Shown here piece by piece: positions 8,332-15,988 of a DNA stretch of 64,000 nt (position 1 is its first letter; the number at the start of each line of letters is the position of its first letter). A program made the position numbers and the translations under genes. The DNA comes from Burkholderia stagnalis. GTDB lineage: Bacteria; Pseudomonadota; Gammaproteobacteria; Burkholderiales; Burkholderiaceae. The stretch spans positions 62,001 through 126,000 of the forward strand of contig NZ_CADESW010000015.1 of assembly GCF_902830275.1 (NCBI RefSeq). The letters are read 5' to 3'. The notes under the pieces were generated by a model. The model worked only from the letters and a program-made list of their open reading frames with translations. It did no database searches and was not told where the DNA came from.

Positions 8332-8357
8332 GATGGGCCGCCTCCGGGCGGCCCATC
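8332..8357. terminator. Hairpin between convergent genes
   Basis: A perfect 11-bp stem, GATGGGCCGCC (8332-8342) and GGCGGCCCATC (8347-8357), with loop TCCG. It sits between two converging genes and could stop transcription from both sides, but no clear T run follows. Confidence 0.55.
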
Positions 8358-8399
8358 TGCCATGCGCGCCATTCGTGCCATTCGCGCATTACGCCGCGA

Positions 8400-9290
8400 T
8401 CACGCCTGCCCGCGCCCGTTCCCCGGCCTGACGATATCGATGAACGCGGCGAAATCCGCATCGGCGAGCCCCATTGCCGCGCCGAGCCGCAGCACCTGCT
8501 GCACGGTGGCCGACACCGGCATCACCGCACCCGTATCGCGCGCCGCATCGGCGATCGTGTCGACATCCTTCTGAAACGTGCTGAGCGCGCCGATCGGCGG
8601 ATGCCCGCCCGACGTCATGCGCGGCACGAACGTCTGCAGCAGCACCGAATCGGCCCAGCCGCCGGCAAGCGCCTGCGCGAGACGCGCGGCGTCGATGCCG
8701 CTCGCCTGCGCGAGGCCGACCGCCTCGGCGATCGCCGTGACGGTCGCGGTGACGATCGCCTGGTTGCACAGCTTCGCCGTCTGGCCCGCGCCGGCGTCGC
8801 CCATGTGCGTGATGCGCGCCGCGTACGTATCGATCAGCGGCCGCGCCGCGTCGAGATCCGCCGCGCGGCCGCCGGCCATGACGGCCAGCGTGCCGGCCTG
8901 CGCGCCGGGCACGCCGCCCGACACCGGCGCGTCGACCCAGCCGATGCCCAGCTCCGCCGCGCGCCGCGCATAGTCGCGCGTCACGCCGGGTGGAATGCTC
9001 GAGTGATCGACGATGCGCCGCAACTTGCGCGCGGCGACATCGCCGGACAACAGGCCGTCCGGGCCGAACACGACGTCGCCGACCGCGCGCGCGTCGAGCA
9101 CGCACATCAGCACCGTCTCGACCTGCTCCGCCAGCGCGCGCGGCGTATCGGCCACGCGCGCGCCGTCGGCCACGAGCGCGTCCGATTTCGCGCGCGTGCG
9201 GTTCCATACGCCGACCTGGTGGCCCGCCGCCAGCAAATGCCGAATCATCGGCGCGCCCATCAATCCCGGTCCGCAAAATCCGACTTCCAC
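8400..9290 (-). CDS. 3-hydroxyisobutyrate dehydrogenase family NAD(P)-dependent oxidoreductase
   Basis: A 296-residue beta-hydroxyacid dehydrogenase. The nucleotide-binding motif VGFCGPGLMGAPM is at residues 3-15, the substrate loop DAPVSGGVPGAQAGT at 120-134, and the catalytic lysine in GAGQTAKLCNQ at K173. Members oxidise 3-hydroxyisobutyrate, tartronate semialdehyde or related acids; the exact substrate is unclear. The GTG start at 9290 is preceded by GAGGCGCATC and places the Rossmann glycines at the normal position; the frame runs back to 9440 without family resemblance. A tartronate-semialdehyde role beside the glyoxylate-producing purine genes is attractive but unproven. Confidence 0.85.
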   Translation of the reverse strand: MEVGFCGPGLMGAPMIRHLLAAGHQVGVWNRTRAKSDALVADGARVADTPRALAEQVETVLMCVLDARAVGDVVFGPDGLLSGDVAARKLRRIVDHSSIPPGVTRDYARRAAELGIGWVDAPVSGGVPGAQAGTLAVMAGGRAADLDAARPLIDTYAARITHMGDAGAGQTAKLCNQAIVTATVTAIAEAVGLAQASGIDAARLAQALAGGWADSVLLQTFVPRMTSGGHPPIGALSTFQKDVDTIADAARDTGAVMPVSATVQQVLRLGAAMGLADADFAAFIDIVRPGNGRGQA

Positions 9291-9438
9291 GATGCGCCTC
9301 GTCTCCAATATGGGTTGAACTTGCCGCCCATCATACCTATCACTCAAGAAGCCGGACGCATTCCGTACCCGTTTGCGCTTGTGCCTAGCGCCTGCGCGCT
9401 GCGCCCGTGGCAGAACCCGGCACGACAGGGAGCGCATC

Positions 9439-9648
9439 ATGAGCGACCACGTCTACAAGCTGATCGAACTGACCGGTTCGTCGCGGGAATCGAGCGACGA
9501 CGCGATCCGCAATGCGATCGCGAAAGCCGCCGCGACGCTGCACAACCTCCACTGGTTCCAGGTGACCGAGACGCGCGGCCACATCGAAGGCAACCAGGTC
9601 GTCCACTGGCAAGTGACGCTGAAAGTCGGCCTGCGCATCGACGACTGA
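9439..9648 (+). CDS. Dodecin family flavin-binding protein
   Basis: A 69-residue protein with the dodecin layout: MSDHVYKLIELTGSS, a central helix (DDAIRNAIAKAAATL), LHWFQVTETRGHIEG with the flavin-stacking tryptophan, and the final strand VVHWQVTLKVGLRIDD. Dodecins form hollow dodecamers storing FMN or riboflavin in the cytoplasm. ATG 9439 follows AGGGAG at the right spacing. It is transcribed away from the dehydrogenase gene, with a 148-bp shared spacer. Confidence 0.9.
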   Translation: MSDHVYKLIELTGSSRESSDDAIRNAIAKAAATLHNLHWFQVTETRGHIEGNQVVHWQVTLKVGLRIDD

Positions 9649-9728
9649 CGCGCCAGCCGCGCGCTTCACGCGCACCGTTCCGGCTGCGGCCACCGCCGCG
9701 CCGGCGGATGCGTGCGGGTATCCATCCC

Positions 9729-9757
9729 TTGACGCTGGTTTTCGTTCATATTAAAAA
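9729..9757 (+). promoter_or_regulatory. Candidate sigma-70 promoter for the LysR gene
   Basis: TTGACG (9729-9734), a 17-bp spacer, and TAAAAA (9752-9757) in an A/T-rich island, about 50 bp before the LysR start. Confidence 0.5.
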
Positions 9758-9809
9758 TCATATACCCCATCCCCCACTCGATCAGCCCGGACATATAAAC
9801 GGAGAAATC

Positions 9810-10739
9810 ATGAGTCAGCAACGCGAGGCGATCGACACGTACCTCTTGCGCGTCTTGCACACCCTGTTGATGGAGCGCAGCGTCACGCGCGCGGCCGTCA
9901 AACTGAACCAGTCGCAGCCGGCGATCAGCGCCGCGCTGCGGCGCCTGCGCGACATCACCGGCGATCCGCTGCTGGTGCGCGGCAAGTCCGGCATGGTGCC
10001 GACCGAATACGGGCTGCGCCTGCTCGAGCCCGTGCAGAACGCGCTTCGCGAAATCGAGCGCATCAAGTTCCAGCAGCACAGCTTCGACCCGGCCACGTCG
10101 ATCCGCTGCTACCGGATCGGCTGCCCCGACTACCTGAACGTGCTGTTCGTGCCGACCGTCGTCGAACGCTTCCGCCAGGCCGCGCCGAATGCGACGCTCG
10201 AATTCCATTCGCTCGGCCCCGCGTTCGACTACGAGCTCGCGCTCGAGGACGGCAAGCTCGACATCGTGGTCGGCAACTGGCCGGAGCCGCCCGAGCAGCT
10301 GCACCTGTCGAACCTGTTCGTCGACGAGATCGTCTGCCTGATGAGCAACACGCATCCGTTCGCGAAACGCGGCGGCCTCACGCTCGACCAGTACCTGAAC
10401 GCGCCGCACCTCGCGCCGACGCCGTACTCCGTCGGCCAGCGCGGCGCGATCGACGTGCACCTCGCGCGCGAGCGGCTGAAGCGCCACGTCGTCGTCACGC
10501 TGCCGTACTTCAACCTCGCGCCGTACGTGCTCGTGAAATCCGACCTGATCTTCACGACGACGCGCCTGTTCGCCGACCACTACGCGAAGTTCCTGCCGCT
10601 GTCGGTCGTGCCCGCGCCGCTCGACTTCCCGCCGATGCAGTACTACCAGCTGTGGCACGAGCGCTGCCATTACTCCGACGAAGTGCGCTGGCTGCGCAGC
10701 CTCGTCGCCGAGGCCACCCGTACGCTGATCGAGGCGTAA
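9810..10739 (+). CDS. LysR-type regulator adjacent to purine catabolic genes
   Basis: A 309-residue LysR regulator. The N-terminal winged helix (about 8-66) contains ERSVTRAAVKLNQSQPAISAALRRLRD; the C-terminal effector domain starts near residue 95. ATG 9810 follows GGAGAAATC. It is convergent with the 8-oxoguanine deaminase gene and lies at the left edge of the urate/allantoin cluster, so control of those genes is the natural guess. The effector could be urate or a downstream ureide, but the sequence does not say which. Confidence 0.85.
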   Translation: MSQQREAIDTYLLRVLHTLLMERSVTRAAVKLNQSQPAISAALRRLRDITGDPLLVRGKSGMVPTEYGLRLLEPVQNALREIERIKFQQHSFDPATSIRCYRIGCPDYLNVLFVPTVVERFRQAAPNATLEFHSLGPAFDYELALEDGKLDIVVGNWPEPPEQLHLSNLFVDEIVCLMSNTHPFAKRGGLTLDQYLNAPHLAPTPYSVGQRGAIDVHLARERLKRHVVVTLPYFNLAPYVLVKSDLIFTTTRLFADHYAKFLPLSVVPAPLDFPPMQYYQLWHERCHYSDEVRWLRSLVAEATRTLIEA

Positions 10740-10819
10740 CGGCGCGCGATGGCGCGCAAAGGCATGCAATAGGCCGGCCGCCGCCGTGCATCGTCACGGC
10801 GGGCGGCCGGTGCGCCGCG

Positions 10820-12238
10820 TCAGTGCGACGCTTCGACGAGCGCCTGCGCGAGCGCGTTGTGACGCGCGATGACGGGAGGCAGGTCGAGCGTCGCCAACTG
10901 CCCTTCCCGCACCACGACCTTCCCGTTCACCACCGTGTACGCCGCCTGCGACGGCGCGCAGAACACCAGCGCCGCGACCGGATCGTGCAGCGCGCCCGCG
11001 AACAGCGGCTGGCGCAGGTCGAACGCGGCGAAGTCGGCGGCCATGCCGGGCTTCAACGCGCCGATGTCGTCGCGGTTCAGCACCTTCGCGCCGCCGAGCG
11101 TCGCGATCTCGAGCGCCTCGCGCGCAGTCATCGCGTCGGGCCCGAAGCCGACGCGCTGGAGCAGCAGCGCCTGCCGCACTTCCGCGACCATCTGCGCGCC
11201 GTCGTTCGACGCCGAGCCGTCGACGCCGAGCCCGACCGGCACGCCGGCGAGCCGCATCTTCTTCACCGGCGCGATGCCCGACGCGAGCCGCATGTTCGAG
11301 CACGGGCAATGCGCGACGCCCGTGCCGGTGCGCGCGAACAGGCCGATGCCCGCGTCGTCGAGCTGCACGCAATGCGCATGCCAGACGTCGTGCCCAACCC
11401 AGCCGAGATCTTCCGCGTATTCGGCCGGCGTCATCCCGAACTTCTCGCGGCTGTACGCGATGTCGTTGACGTTCTCCGCGAGGTGGGTGTGCAGCGACAC
11501 GCGGTATTCGCGCGCGAGCCGCGCAGCGTCGCGCATCAGCTCGCGGCTCACCGAAAACGGCGAGCACGGCGCGACGACGACCCGCAGCATCGCGTAGCGT
11601 CCTTCGTCGTGATAGGTCTCGATCAGCCGCTGCGCATCGCGCAGGATGTCGGGCTCGCGCTCGACGACCGAATCGGGCGGCAGCCCGCCGTCGCGCTGGC
11701 CGACGCTCATCGCGCCGCGGCTCGCGTGAAAGCGCATGCCGATCCGCTGCGCGGCGCCGATGCTGTCGTCGAGCCGGCTGCCGTTCGGATAGATGTACAG
11801 ATGATCGCTCGACGTCGTGCAGCCCGACTGCAGCAGCTCGGCCATCGCGGTGAGCGTCGACACCTCGATCATCTCGGGCGTCAGGTGCGCCCAGATCCGG
11901 TACAGGTTCGTGAGCCAGCCGAACAGCTCGGCGTTCTGCGCGGCCGGCACCGCGCGCGTGAGGCTCTGGTACATGTGATGGTGCGTGTTCACGAGCCCCG
12001 GGATCACGAGGTGCCCGCGCAGGTCGAGCACTTCATCGGCGGTATCGGGCAGCTCGGCGCTCGGGCCGATCGCGACGATCCGGTTGTCTTCGATATAGAG
12101 CCCCGCGTCGCGCAGCTCGCGGCGCGCGTCGTCCATGGTCACGAGCACGTCGGCGTGCTTGACCAGCAAGGTCTTCGGGCGGGATGGGGATACGTGCGGC
12201 GCGCGTGCCTGCGCGCCGGAGTGCTGCTCGGGATTCAT
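10820..12238 (-). CDS. 8-oxoguanine deaminase (amidohydrolase)
   Basis: A 472-residue metal-dependent amidohydrolase of the guanine/8-oxoguanine deaminase (TrzA/AtzF-like) group, converting 8-oxoguanine to uric acid. The metal-binding HxH lies in VNTHHHMYQSL (H86, H88); further ligands are in HTHLAEN and GLGVDGSASND. ATG 12238 (MNPEQHSG) is preceded by GCGGAGAACGC, while the frame extends without support to 12493. Position beside HIU hydrolase and PuuD supports the 8-oxoguanine to urate role over guanine or cytosine deamination. Paired CGTTCGAACG palindromes lie upstream. Confidence 0.85.
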   Translation of the reverse strand: MNPEQHSGAQARAPHVSPSRPKTLLVKHADVLVTMDDARRELRDAGLYIEDNRIVAIGPSAELPDTADEVLDLRGHLVIPGLVNTHHHMYQSLTRAVPAAQNAELFGWLTNLYRIWAHLTPEMIEVSTLTAMAELLQSGCTTSSDHLYIYPNGSRLDDSIGAAQRIGMRFHASRGAMSVGQRDGGLPPDSVVEREPDILRDAQRLIETYHDEGRYAMLRVVVAPCSPFSVSRELMRDAARLAREYRVSLHTHLAENVNDIAYSREKFGMTPAEYAEDLGWVGHDVWHAHCVQLDDAGIGLFARTGTGVAHCPCSNMRLASGIAPVKKMRLAGVPVGLGVDGSASNDGAQMVAEVRQALLLQRVGFGPDAMTAREALEIATLGGAKVLNRDDIGALKPGMAADFAAFDLRQPLFAGALHDPVAALVFCAPSQAAYTVVNGKVVVREGQLATLDLPPVIARHNALAQALVEASH

Positions 12239-12280
12239 GCGTTCTCCGCGTCGGTCAGCCCTTTCGGGCAATCGCAAAGC

Positions 12281-12331
12281 CGTTCGAACGCTGATTCGCG
12301 GCACGCCCCGGTGCCTGCGTCCGTTCGAACG
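12281..12331. promoter_or_regulatory. Paired CGTTCGAACG palindromes
   Basis: The perfect palindrome CGTTCGAACG occurs at 12281-12290 and again at 12322-12331, 41 bp apart centre to centre (about four helical turns), 43 bp upstream of the deaminase start. Spacing on one face of the helix suggests a dimeric regulator such as a LysR protein. Confidence 0.5.
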
Positions 12332-12648
12332 CCCTGGCCCGGTTACCCGGCGTGCTCGCCGTCTTCGGGGTGCGCGCCGGCCTCGGGCCGACGCGCACGG
12401 CGGGAGGATCGCCGATGCGCGCGCGCCGCACAATGCGCCACGCCGAATACTGCGCTTCACGGTTTCGATATGGTACGCGCGAGGGCCGTTCAACAGCCCG
12501 CCGAGCGCGGCACGGCGGGGTTTTTTCCCGCCGTCGACAGCGGCTCATGCGCGGCGCATTATCTTTGCTATCGCGCCCGTATTTGCATCGGGAACGTTCT
12601 TACAATGCCTGCACGGCGCTCGCTTCTACTTCGCCGACGGGTATGTAG

Positions 12649-12694
12649 CCACGTGACGTGGAGCCTCGATCCGCCGCACAGTCCATGGATCGAG
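12649..12694. promoter_or_regulatory. Palindrome and hairpin upstream of HIU hydrolase
   Basis: CCACGT-G-ACGTGG (12649-12661) is a perfect odd-centred palindrome. It is followed by CTCGATCC (12665-12672) and its inverted copy GGATCGAG (12687-12694). Both lie within 90 bp of the HIU hydrolase start, so they may be an operator and a leader stem. Confidence 0.45.
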
Positions 12695-12733
12695 CCGCCG
12701 CCGAACCTCGCATTCACACAAGGAAAACTGCGA

Positions 12734-13087
12734 ATGGGAAAGCTCACTACCCACGTCCTCGATACGGCGCACGGCCGCCCCGGCGCCGCACTCAAGGTGG
12801 ACCTCTACGCGCTGGACGGCGAATCGCGCCGCGCGATCAAGACCGTGCTGACCAATAGCGACGGCCGCTGCGACGAACCCCTTCTGGAAGGCGCCGCGCT
12901 CAGCGCCGGCGAATACGAACTCGTGTTCCATGCCGGCGACTACTTCGCGTCGCTCGGCGTGAAGGTGCCCGAACCCCGCTTCGTCGATCGCGTCGTGCTG
13001 CGCTTCGGCATCGCCGACGCCGGCTCGCACTACCACGTGCCGCTGCTCGTGTCGCCGTGGTCGTACAGCACGTATCGCGGCAGCTGA
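12734..13087 (+). CDS. uraH: 5-hydroxyisourate hydrolase (transthyretin-like)
   Basis: A 117-residue transthyretin-like protein that hydrolyses 5-hydroxyisourate, the product of urate oxidation, to OHCU. It has the N-terminal THVLDTAHG motif with the catalytic histidine, the central Arg-containing region and the diagnostic C-terminal YRGS. ATG 12734 follows AAGGAAAACTGCGA. It lies 54 bp upstream of puuD on the same strand, so oxidation and hydrolysis are co-expressed. Length is normal for bacterial HIU hydrolases without a periplasmic signal, so a cytoplasmic location is expected. Confidence 0.95.
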   Translation: MGKLTTHVLDTAHGRPGAALKVDLYALDGESRRAIKTVLTNSDGRCDEPLLEGAALSAGEYELVFHAGDYFASLGVKVPEPRFVDRVVLRFGIADAGSHYHVPLLVSPWSYSTYRGS

Positions 13088-13141
13088 CACACGTATCGGC
13101 TGCCCGCATCAAAGACAACGATCTGAGTCTGGAGGAGTTTC

Positions 13142-14335
13142 ATGGAAGGCTTCATCACCGACTGGCTGAACCTCGCGCTGCGGTGGCTGCACGTCATCGT
13201 CGCCATTGCGTGGATCGGCGAGTCGTTCTATTTCGTCGCGCTCGACAACAGCCTGAAACCGCCGACCGACCCGAACCAGCGCAAGCGCGGCGTGTTCGGC
13301 GAGCTGTGGCACGTCCACGGCGGCGGCTTCTACAACATGCAGAAGTACACGGTCGCCCCGCCGGAAATGCCGGATGACCTGCACTGGTCGAAGTGGCCGT
13401 CGTACACCACCTGGCTGTCGGGCTTCTCGCTGTTCTTCGTGCTGTACCTGCTCGCGCCGAACACGTACCTGATCGACAAGAACGTGCTCGACATGGGCCC
13501 GGTGGTCGCTGTCGCGTCCGCGCTCGGCTTCCTCGCGGCCGGCTGGATCGTCTACGACTCGCTGTGCCGCATCCTCGGCACCAACGACCGCCTGCTCGGC
13601 ATCTGCGTCGGCATCTACGTCGTCGTCGCCGCGTACCTCGCGTGCCACATCTTCGCAGGCCGTGCCGCGTACCTGATCGTCGGCGCGATGCTCGCGACGA
13701 TCATGTCGGCGAACGTGTTCTTCGTGATCATTCCCGGCCAGCGCAAGATGGTCGACAAGATGCTCAAGGGCGAGGAGCCGAACCCGATCTACGGCAAGCG
13801 CGGCAAGCAGCGCTCGGTGCACAACACGTACTTCACGCTGCCCGTCGTGTTCGCGATGCTGTCGAACCACTACGCGATGACGTACACGAACAAGTTCAAC
13901 TGGGTCGTGCTCGTGCTGATCATGCTGGCCGGCGCGCTGATCCGCCAGTTCTTCGTGATGCGCCACCGCGGCAAGCAGCTGTGGTACCTGCCGATCGGCG
14001 GCGTCGCGCTGCTGGCCGGCGCGCTGGTGTGGACGACGCCGAAGCCGGTCGCACCGGAAGCGCAGGCCGCGAACGCGCCGAAGGTCGTGATCAACGACAT
14101 CATGCCGATCCTGCAGCAGCGCTGCGTCCAGTGCCACTCGGCCAAGCCGACGCTGATGGGCAGCGCGCCCGCCGGCGTGATGTTCGATACGCCGGACGAA
14201 GTGTCGAAGAACGCGCAGCGCATCTACGAACAGGCCGTGCGACTGAAGGCGATGCCGATCGGCAACGTCACGCACATGACGGACGACGAGCGCATCAAGC
14301 TCGCCGCGTGGTTCGAGGGCGGCGCGACGAAGTAA
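13142..14335 (+). CDS. puuD: Urate hydroxylase PuuD (membrane protein with cytochrome c domain)
   Basis: A 397-residue integral membrane protein with about eight membrane helices (DUF989-type urate oxidase domain) starting FITDWLNLALRWLHVIVAIAWIGE. A C-terminal cytochrome c domain carries haem motif CVQCH (C328, C331, H332). PuuD oxidises urate to 5-hydroxyisourate and passes electrons to the respiratory chain, rather than making hydrogen peroxide like soluble uricase. It forms an operon with uraH and ends at a strong intrinsic terminator. The ribosome site is GGAGGAGTTTC-like, directly before ATG 13142. Confidence 0.95.
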   Translation: MEGFITDWLNLALRWLHVIVAIAWIGESFYFVALDNSLKPPTDPNQRKRGVFGELWHVHGGGFYNMQKYTVAPPEMPDDLHWSKWPSYTTWLSGFSLFFVLYLLAPNTYLIDKNVLDMGPVVAVASALGFLAAGWIVYDSLCRILGTNDRLLGICVGIYVVVAAYLACHIFAGRAAYLIVGAMLATIMSANVFFVIIPGQRKMVDKMLKGEEPNPIYGKRGKQRSVHNTYFTLPVVFAMLSNHYAMTYTNKFNWVVLVLIMLAGALIRQFFVMRHRGKQLWYLPIGGVALLAGALVWTTPKPVAPEAQAANAPKVVINDIMPILQQRCVQCHSAKPTLMGSAPAGVMFDTPDEVSKNAQRIYEQAVRLKAMPIGNVTHMTDDERIKLAAWFEGGATK

Positions 14336-14376
14336 GCTGCCGCGTGCCGGTGCGCCGGCGCCACCCTCTCCCTTTG

Positions 14377-14402
14377 CGGGCCCGGAAGCGGGCCCGTTTT
14401 TT
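14377..14402 (+). terminator. Intrinsic terminator of uraH-puuD
   Basis: CGGGCCCG (14377-14384), loop GAAG, CGGGCCCG (14389-14396), then six T. Confidence 0.9.
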
Positions 14403-14440
14403 GTTCCAGCGAGGATTACCGGGGTATGCGGCCCGGCTCG

Positions 14441-14851
14441 CTAGCCGCGCGCTGCATCGCGTTGCAGCGCGACCAGTGCGTCGAGCGCCCGGGCGCCTTC
14501 GTCGAACGGCACGAAGATGTGGTCGTGGTACGCAGCCGCCATCACGTTGCAACTGATGCCGGCCGCGCCGAGCGCCCGGGCGAACGCGGCCGTGAGCCCG
14601 ACCGCCTGCAGGTCGGAGTGCACGGTCAGCGTGATCCATGCGGCGCGGAACAGCACCGGCCAGCCGTGGCGGGCCGCCGTTTCCTCGCTGACGACGACCG
14701 TCAGTCCCTCCGCTTCATGGAAGGTCGCAATCGTTTCGGATAACGATACGTGGGCATCGTGCGGCAGCGACACGAATGCGTACGCGCCCGGGTGCAGCTC
14801 GGGCTGCATCGTGCGCAACAGGATCGCGAGGTCGGTTTCGGGTTGGCTCAT
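14441..14851 (-). CDS. ACT domain protein (DUF2241 type)
   Basis: A 136-residue protein made of two ACT-like modules: LLRTMQPELHPGAYAFVSLPHD at the N-terminus and a second module with WITLTVHSDLQAVGLTAAFARALGAAGISCNVMAAAYHDHIFVP. Such proteins may bind amino acids; no enzyme domain is present. Start ATG 14851 (MSQPETDLA) begins the recognisable sequence; the frame to 15091 is antisense shadow upstream. It lies downstream of the LysR gene on the same strand with an 82-bp gap, so a shared transcript is possible. Confidence 0.75.
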   Translation of the reverse strand: MSQPETDLAILLRTMQPELHPGAYAFVSLPHDAHVSLSETIATFHEAEGLTVVVSEETAARHGWPVLFRAAWITLTVHSDLQAVGLTAAFARALGAAGISCNVMAAAYHDHIFVPFDEGARALDALVALQRDAARG

Positions 14852-14933
14852 CGTGAGATCGGCGTCCGGGCGAGACGCGATGTGGTGACGATGCGCGCAC
14901 GATACCACGCGCGATAGTCGCGATCGCGGGCGG

Positions 14934-15854
14934 TCACGCGGGCATCGACGCGATCTCGCCCGCGAGCCAGCCGCGCAGCGCGACGATGCGCGGATCGTCG
15001 CGCGTGCGTTCCGGGTACACGACGTGGTACGCGACAGTCGGCGCGACCTCGACGCGCACGTCGAACAGGCGCACGATGCGCCCTTCCGCAAGGTCGCGCG
15101 CGATCAGCTCCGGCTCCGCAAGCCCGATCGCCGTGCCGTCCATCACGGCCTGCACGACATGGCTCGCGTCCGGAAACGCGACGCAACGACCGTCGTCGAA
15201 GCCGTCGACGCCGGCCGCCGCCATCCACGCCGACCAGCCGGGCCACGCCACGCCGTCGACCTCGCACGCCACGTGGCAGAGCGTATGGCGCAGCAGGTCG
15301 TGCGGCGCACGCAAAGCCGGCCCAGCCGCCAGCAGCGCCGGGCTGCAGACCGCGACGACCGACGTGCCGAACAGGCGCTCCGCGCACGCATCGCGATAGC
15401 GCCCGGCGCCGAAGCGGATCGCGACGTCCACGTCGTCGGCGTCGAAATCGCGCAGCCGGTCGGTGATGTCGAACGTCAGGTCGAGCGCAGGATGCGCGGC
15501 CCGCCAGCGCGGCAGGCGCGGCAACAGCCAGTGCGTCGCGAAGCGCGCGCCGACCGACACGCGCAGTTCGGTCTGTTCGCGCGCCATGCGCCGCGCCCGC
15601 GCGGTCGCGCGCCGCAGCCCCGCGAGCGCATCGGCGGCGGCTTCGGCCAGCACGGCGCCGGCAGGCGTCAGCCGGATGCTGCGGCTCGTGCGGACGAACA
15701 GCGCGACGCCAAGCTGTTCCTCGATTTCCTTGACCTGGTGACTGACGGCGGCCGGCGTCAGCCCGACCTCGTCCGCCGCCCGCGTGAAATTCAGGTGCCG
15801 CGCCGCCGCATCGAACGTCCTCAGCGCGCGCGTACCGGGCCACATGCGTTCCAT
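14934..15854 (-). CDS. LysR-type regulator (GcvA-like)
   Basis: A 306-residue LysR regulator. The winged helix spans about 7-65 (LNFTRAADEVGLTPAAVSHQVKEIEEQLGVALFVR), and the effector domain begins RVSVGARFATHWLLPRL, as in the GcvA group. It is divergent from an aminotransferase class IV gene across a 134-bp spacer holding two ATCTTCAAGA-type sites, one of which overlaps its own ribosome site. Control of the aminotransferase gene and of itself is the likely job. ATG 15854 was chosen; an in-frame ATG at 15845 is possible. Confidence 0.85.
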   Translation of the reverse strand: MERMWPGTRALRTFDAAARHLNFTRAADEVGLTPAAVSHQVKEIEEQLGVALFVRTSRSIRLTPAGAVLAEAAADALAGLRRATARARRMAREQTELRVSVGARFATHWLLPRLPRWRAAHPALDLTFDITDRLRDFDADDVDVAIRFGAGRYRDACAERLFGTSVVAVCSPALLAAGPALRAPHDLLRHTLCHVACEVDGVAWPGWSAWMAAAGVDGFDDGRCVAFPDASHVVQAVMDGTAIGLAEPELIARDLAEGRIVRLFDVRVEVAPTVAYHVVYPERTRDDPRIVALRGWLAGEIASMPA

Positions 15855-15856
15855 CG

Positions 15857-15943
15857 ATCTTCAAGAGAAATTTGATGACCGTTCGAAAACTACTCGTTTT
15901 TCAGCACGCCATCAATCGGCAAACAATACATCTTCTTGAAGAT
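15857..15943. promoter_or_regulatory. LysR operator candidates between LysR and aminotransferase genes
   Basis: ATCTTC-TT-GAAGAT (15930-15943) is a perfect palindrome. A half-matching copy, ATCTTCAAGA, lies at 15857-15866 beside the LysR start. This layout, one strong and one weak copy between divergent genes, is typical of LysR autoregulation. Confidence 0.5.
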
Positions 15944-15988
15944 CACGCGGGCCGCGCACTGCCCGCGACCGAACCCGGAGATCCATCG

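Larger units (their letters stand above)
12239..12733. other. Divergent regulatory region between 8-oxoguanine deaminase and HIU hydrolase
   Basis: This 495-bp region has no credible gene. It holds two identical 10-bp palindromes (12281-12290, 12322-12331), a hairpin with a T6 loop (12512-12534), a -10-like TACAAT near 12600, a 13-bp palindrome CCACGTGACGTGG (12649-12661) and a leader hairpin (12665-12694). Confidence 0.6.

Noticed and set aside
8332..8357. Calling the 11-bp hairpin a certain bidirectional terminator
   Set aside because: Stem is perfect, but neither side has a proper T run; kept only as a moderate-confidence terminator.
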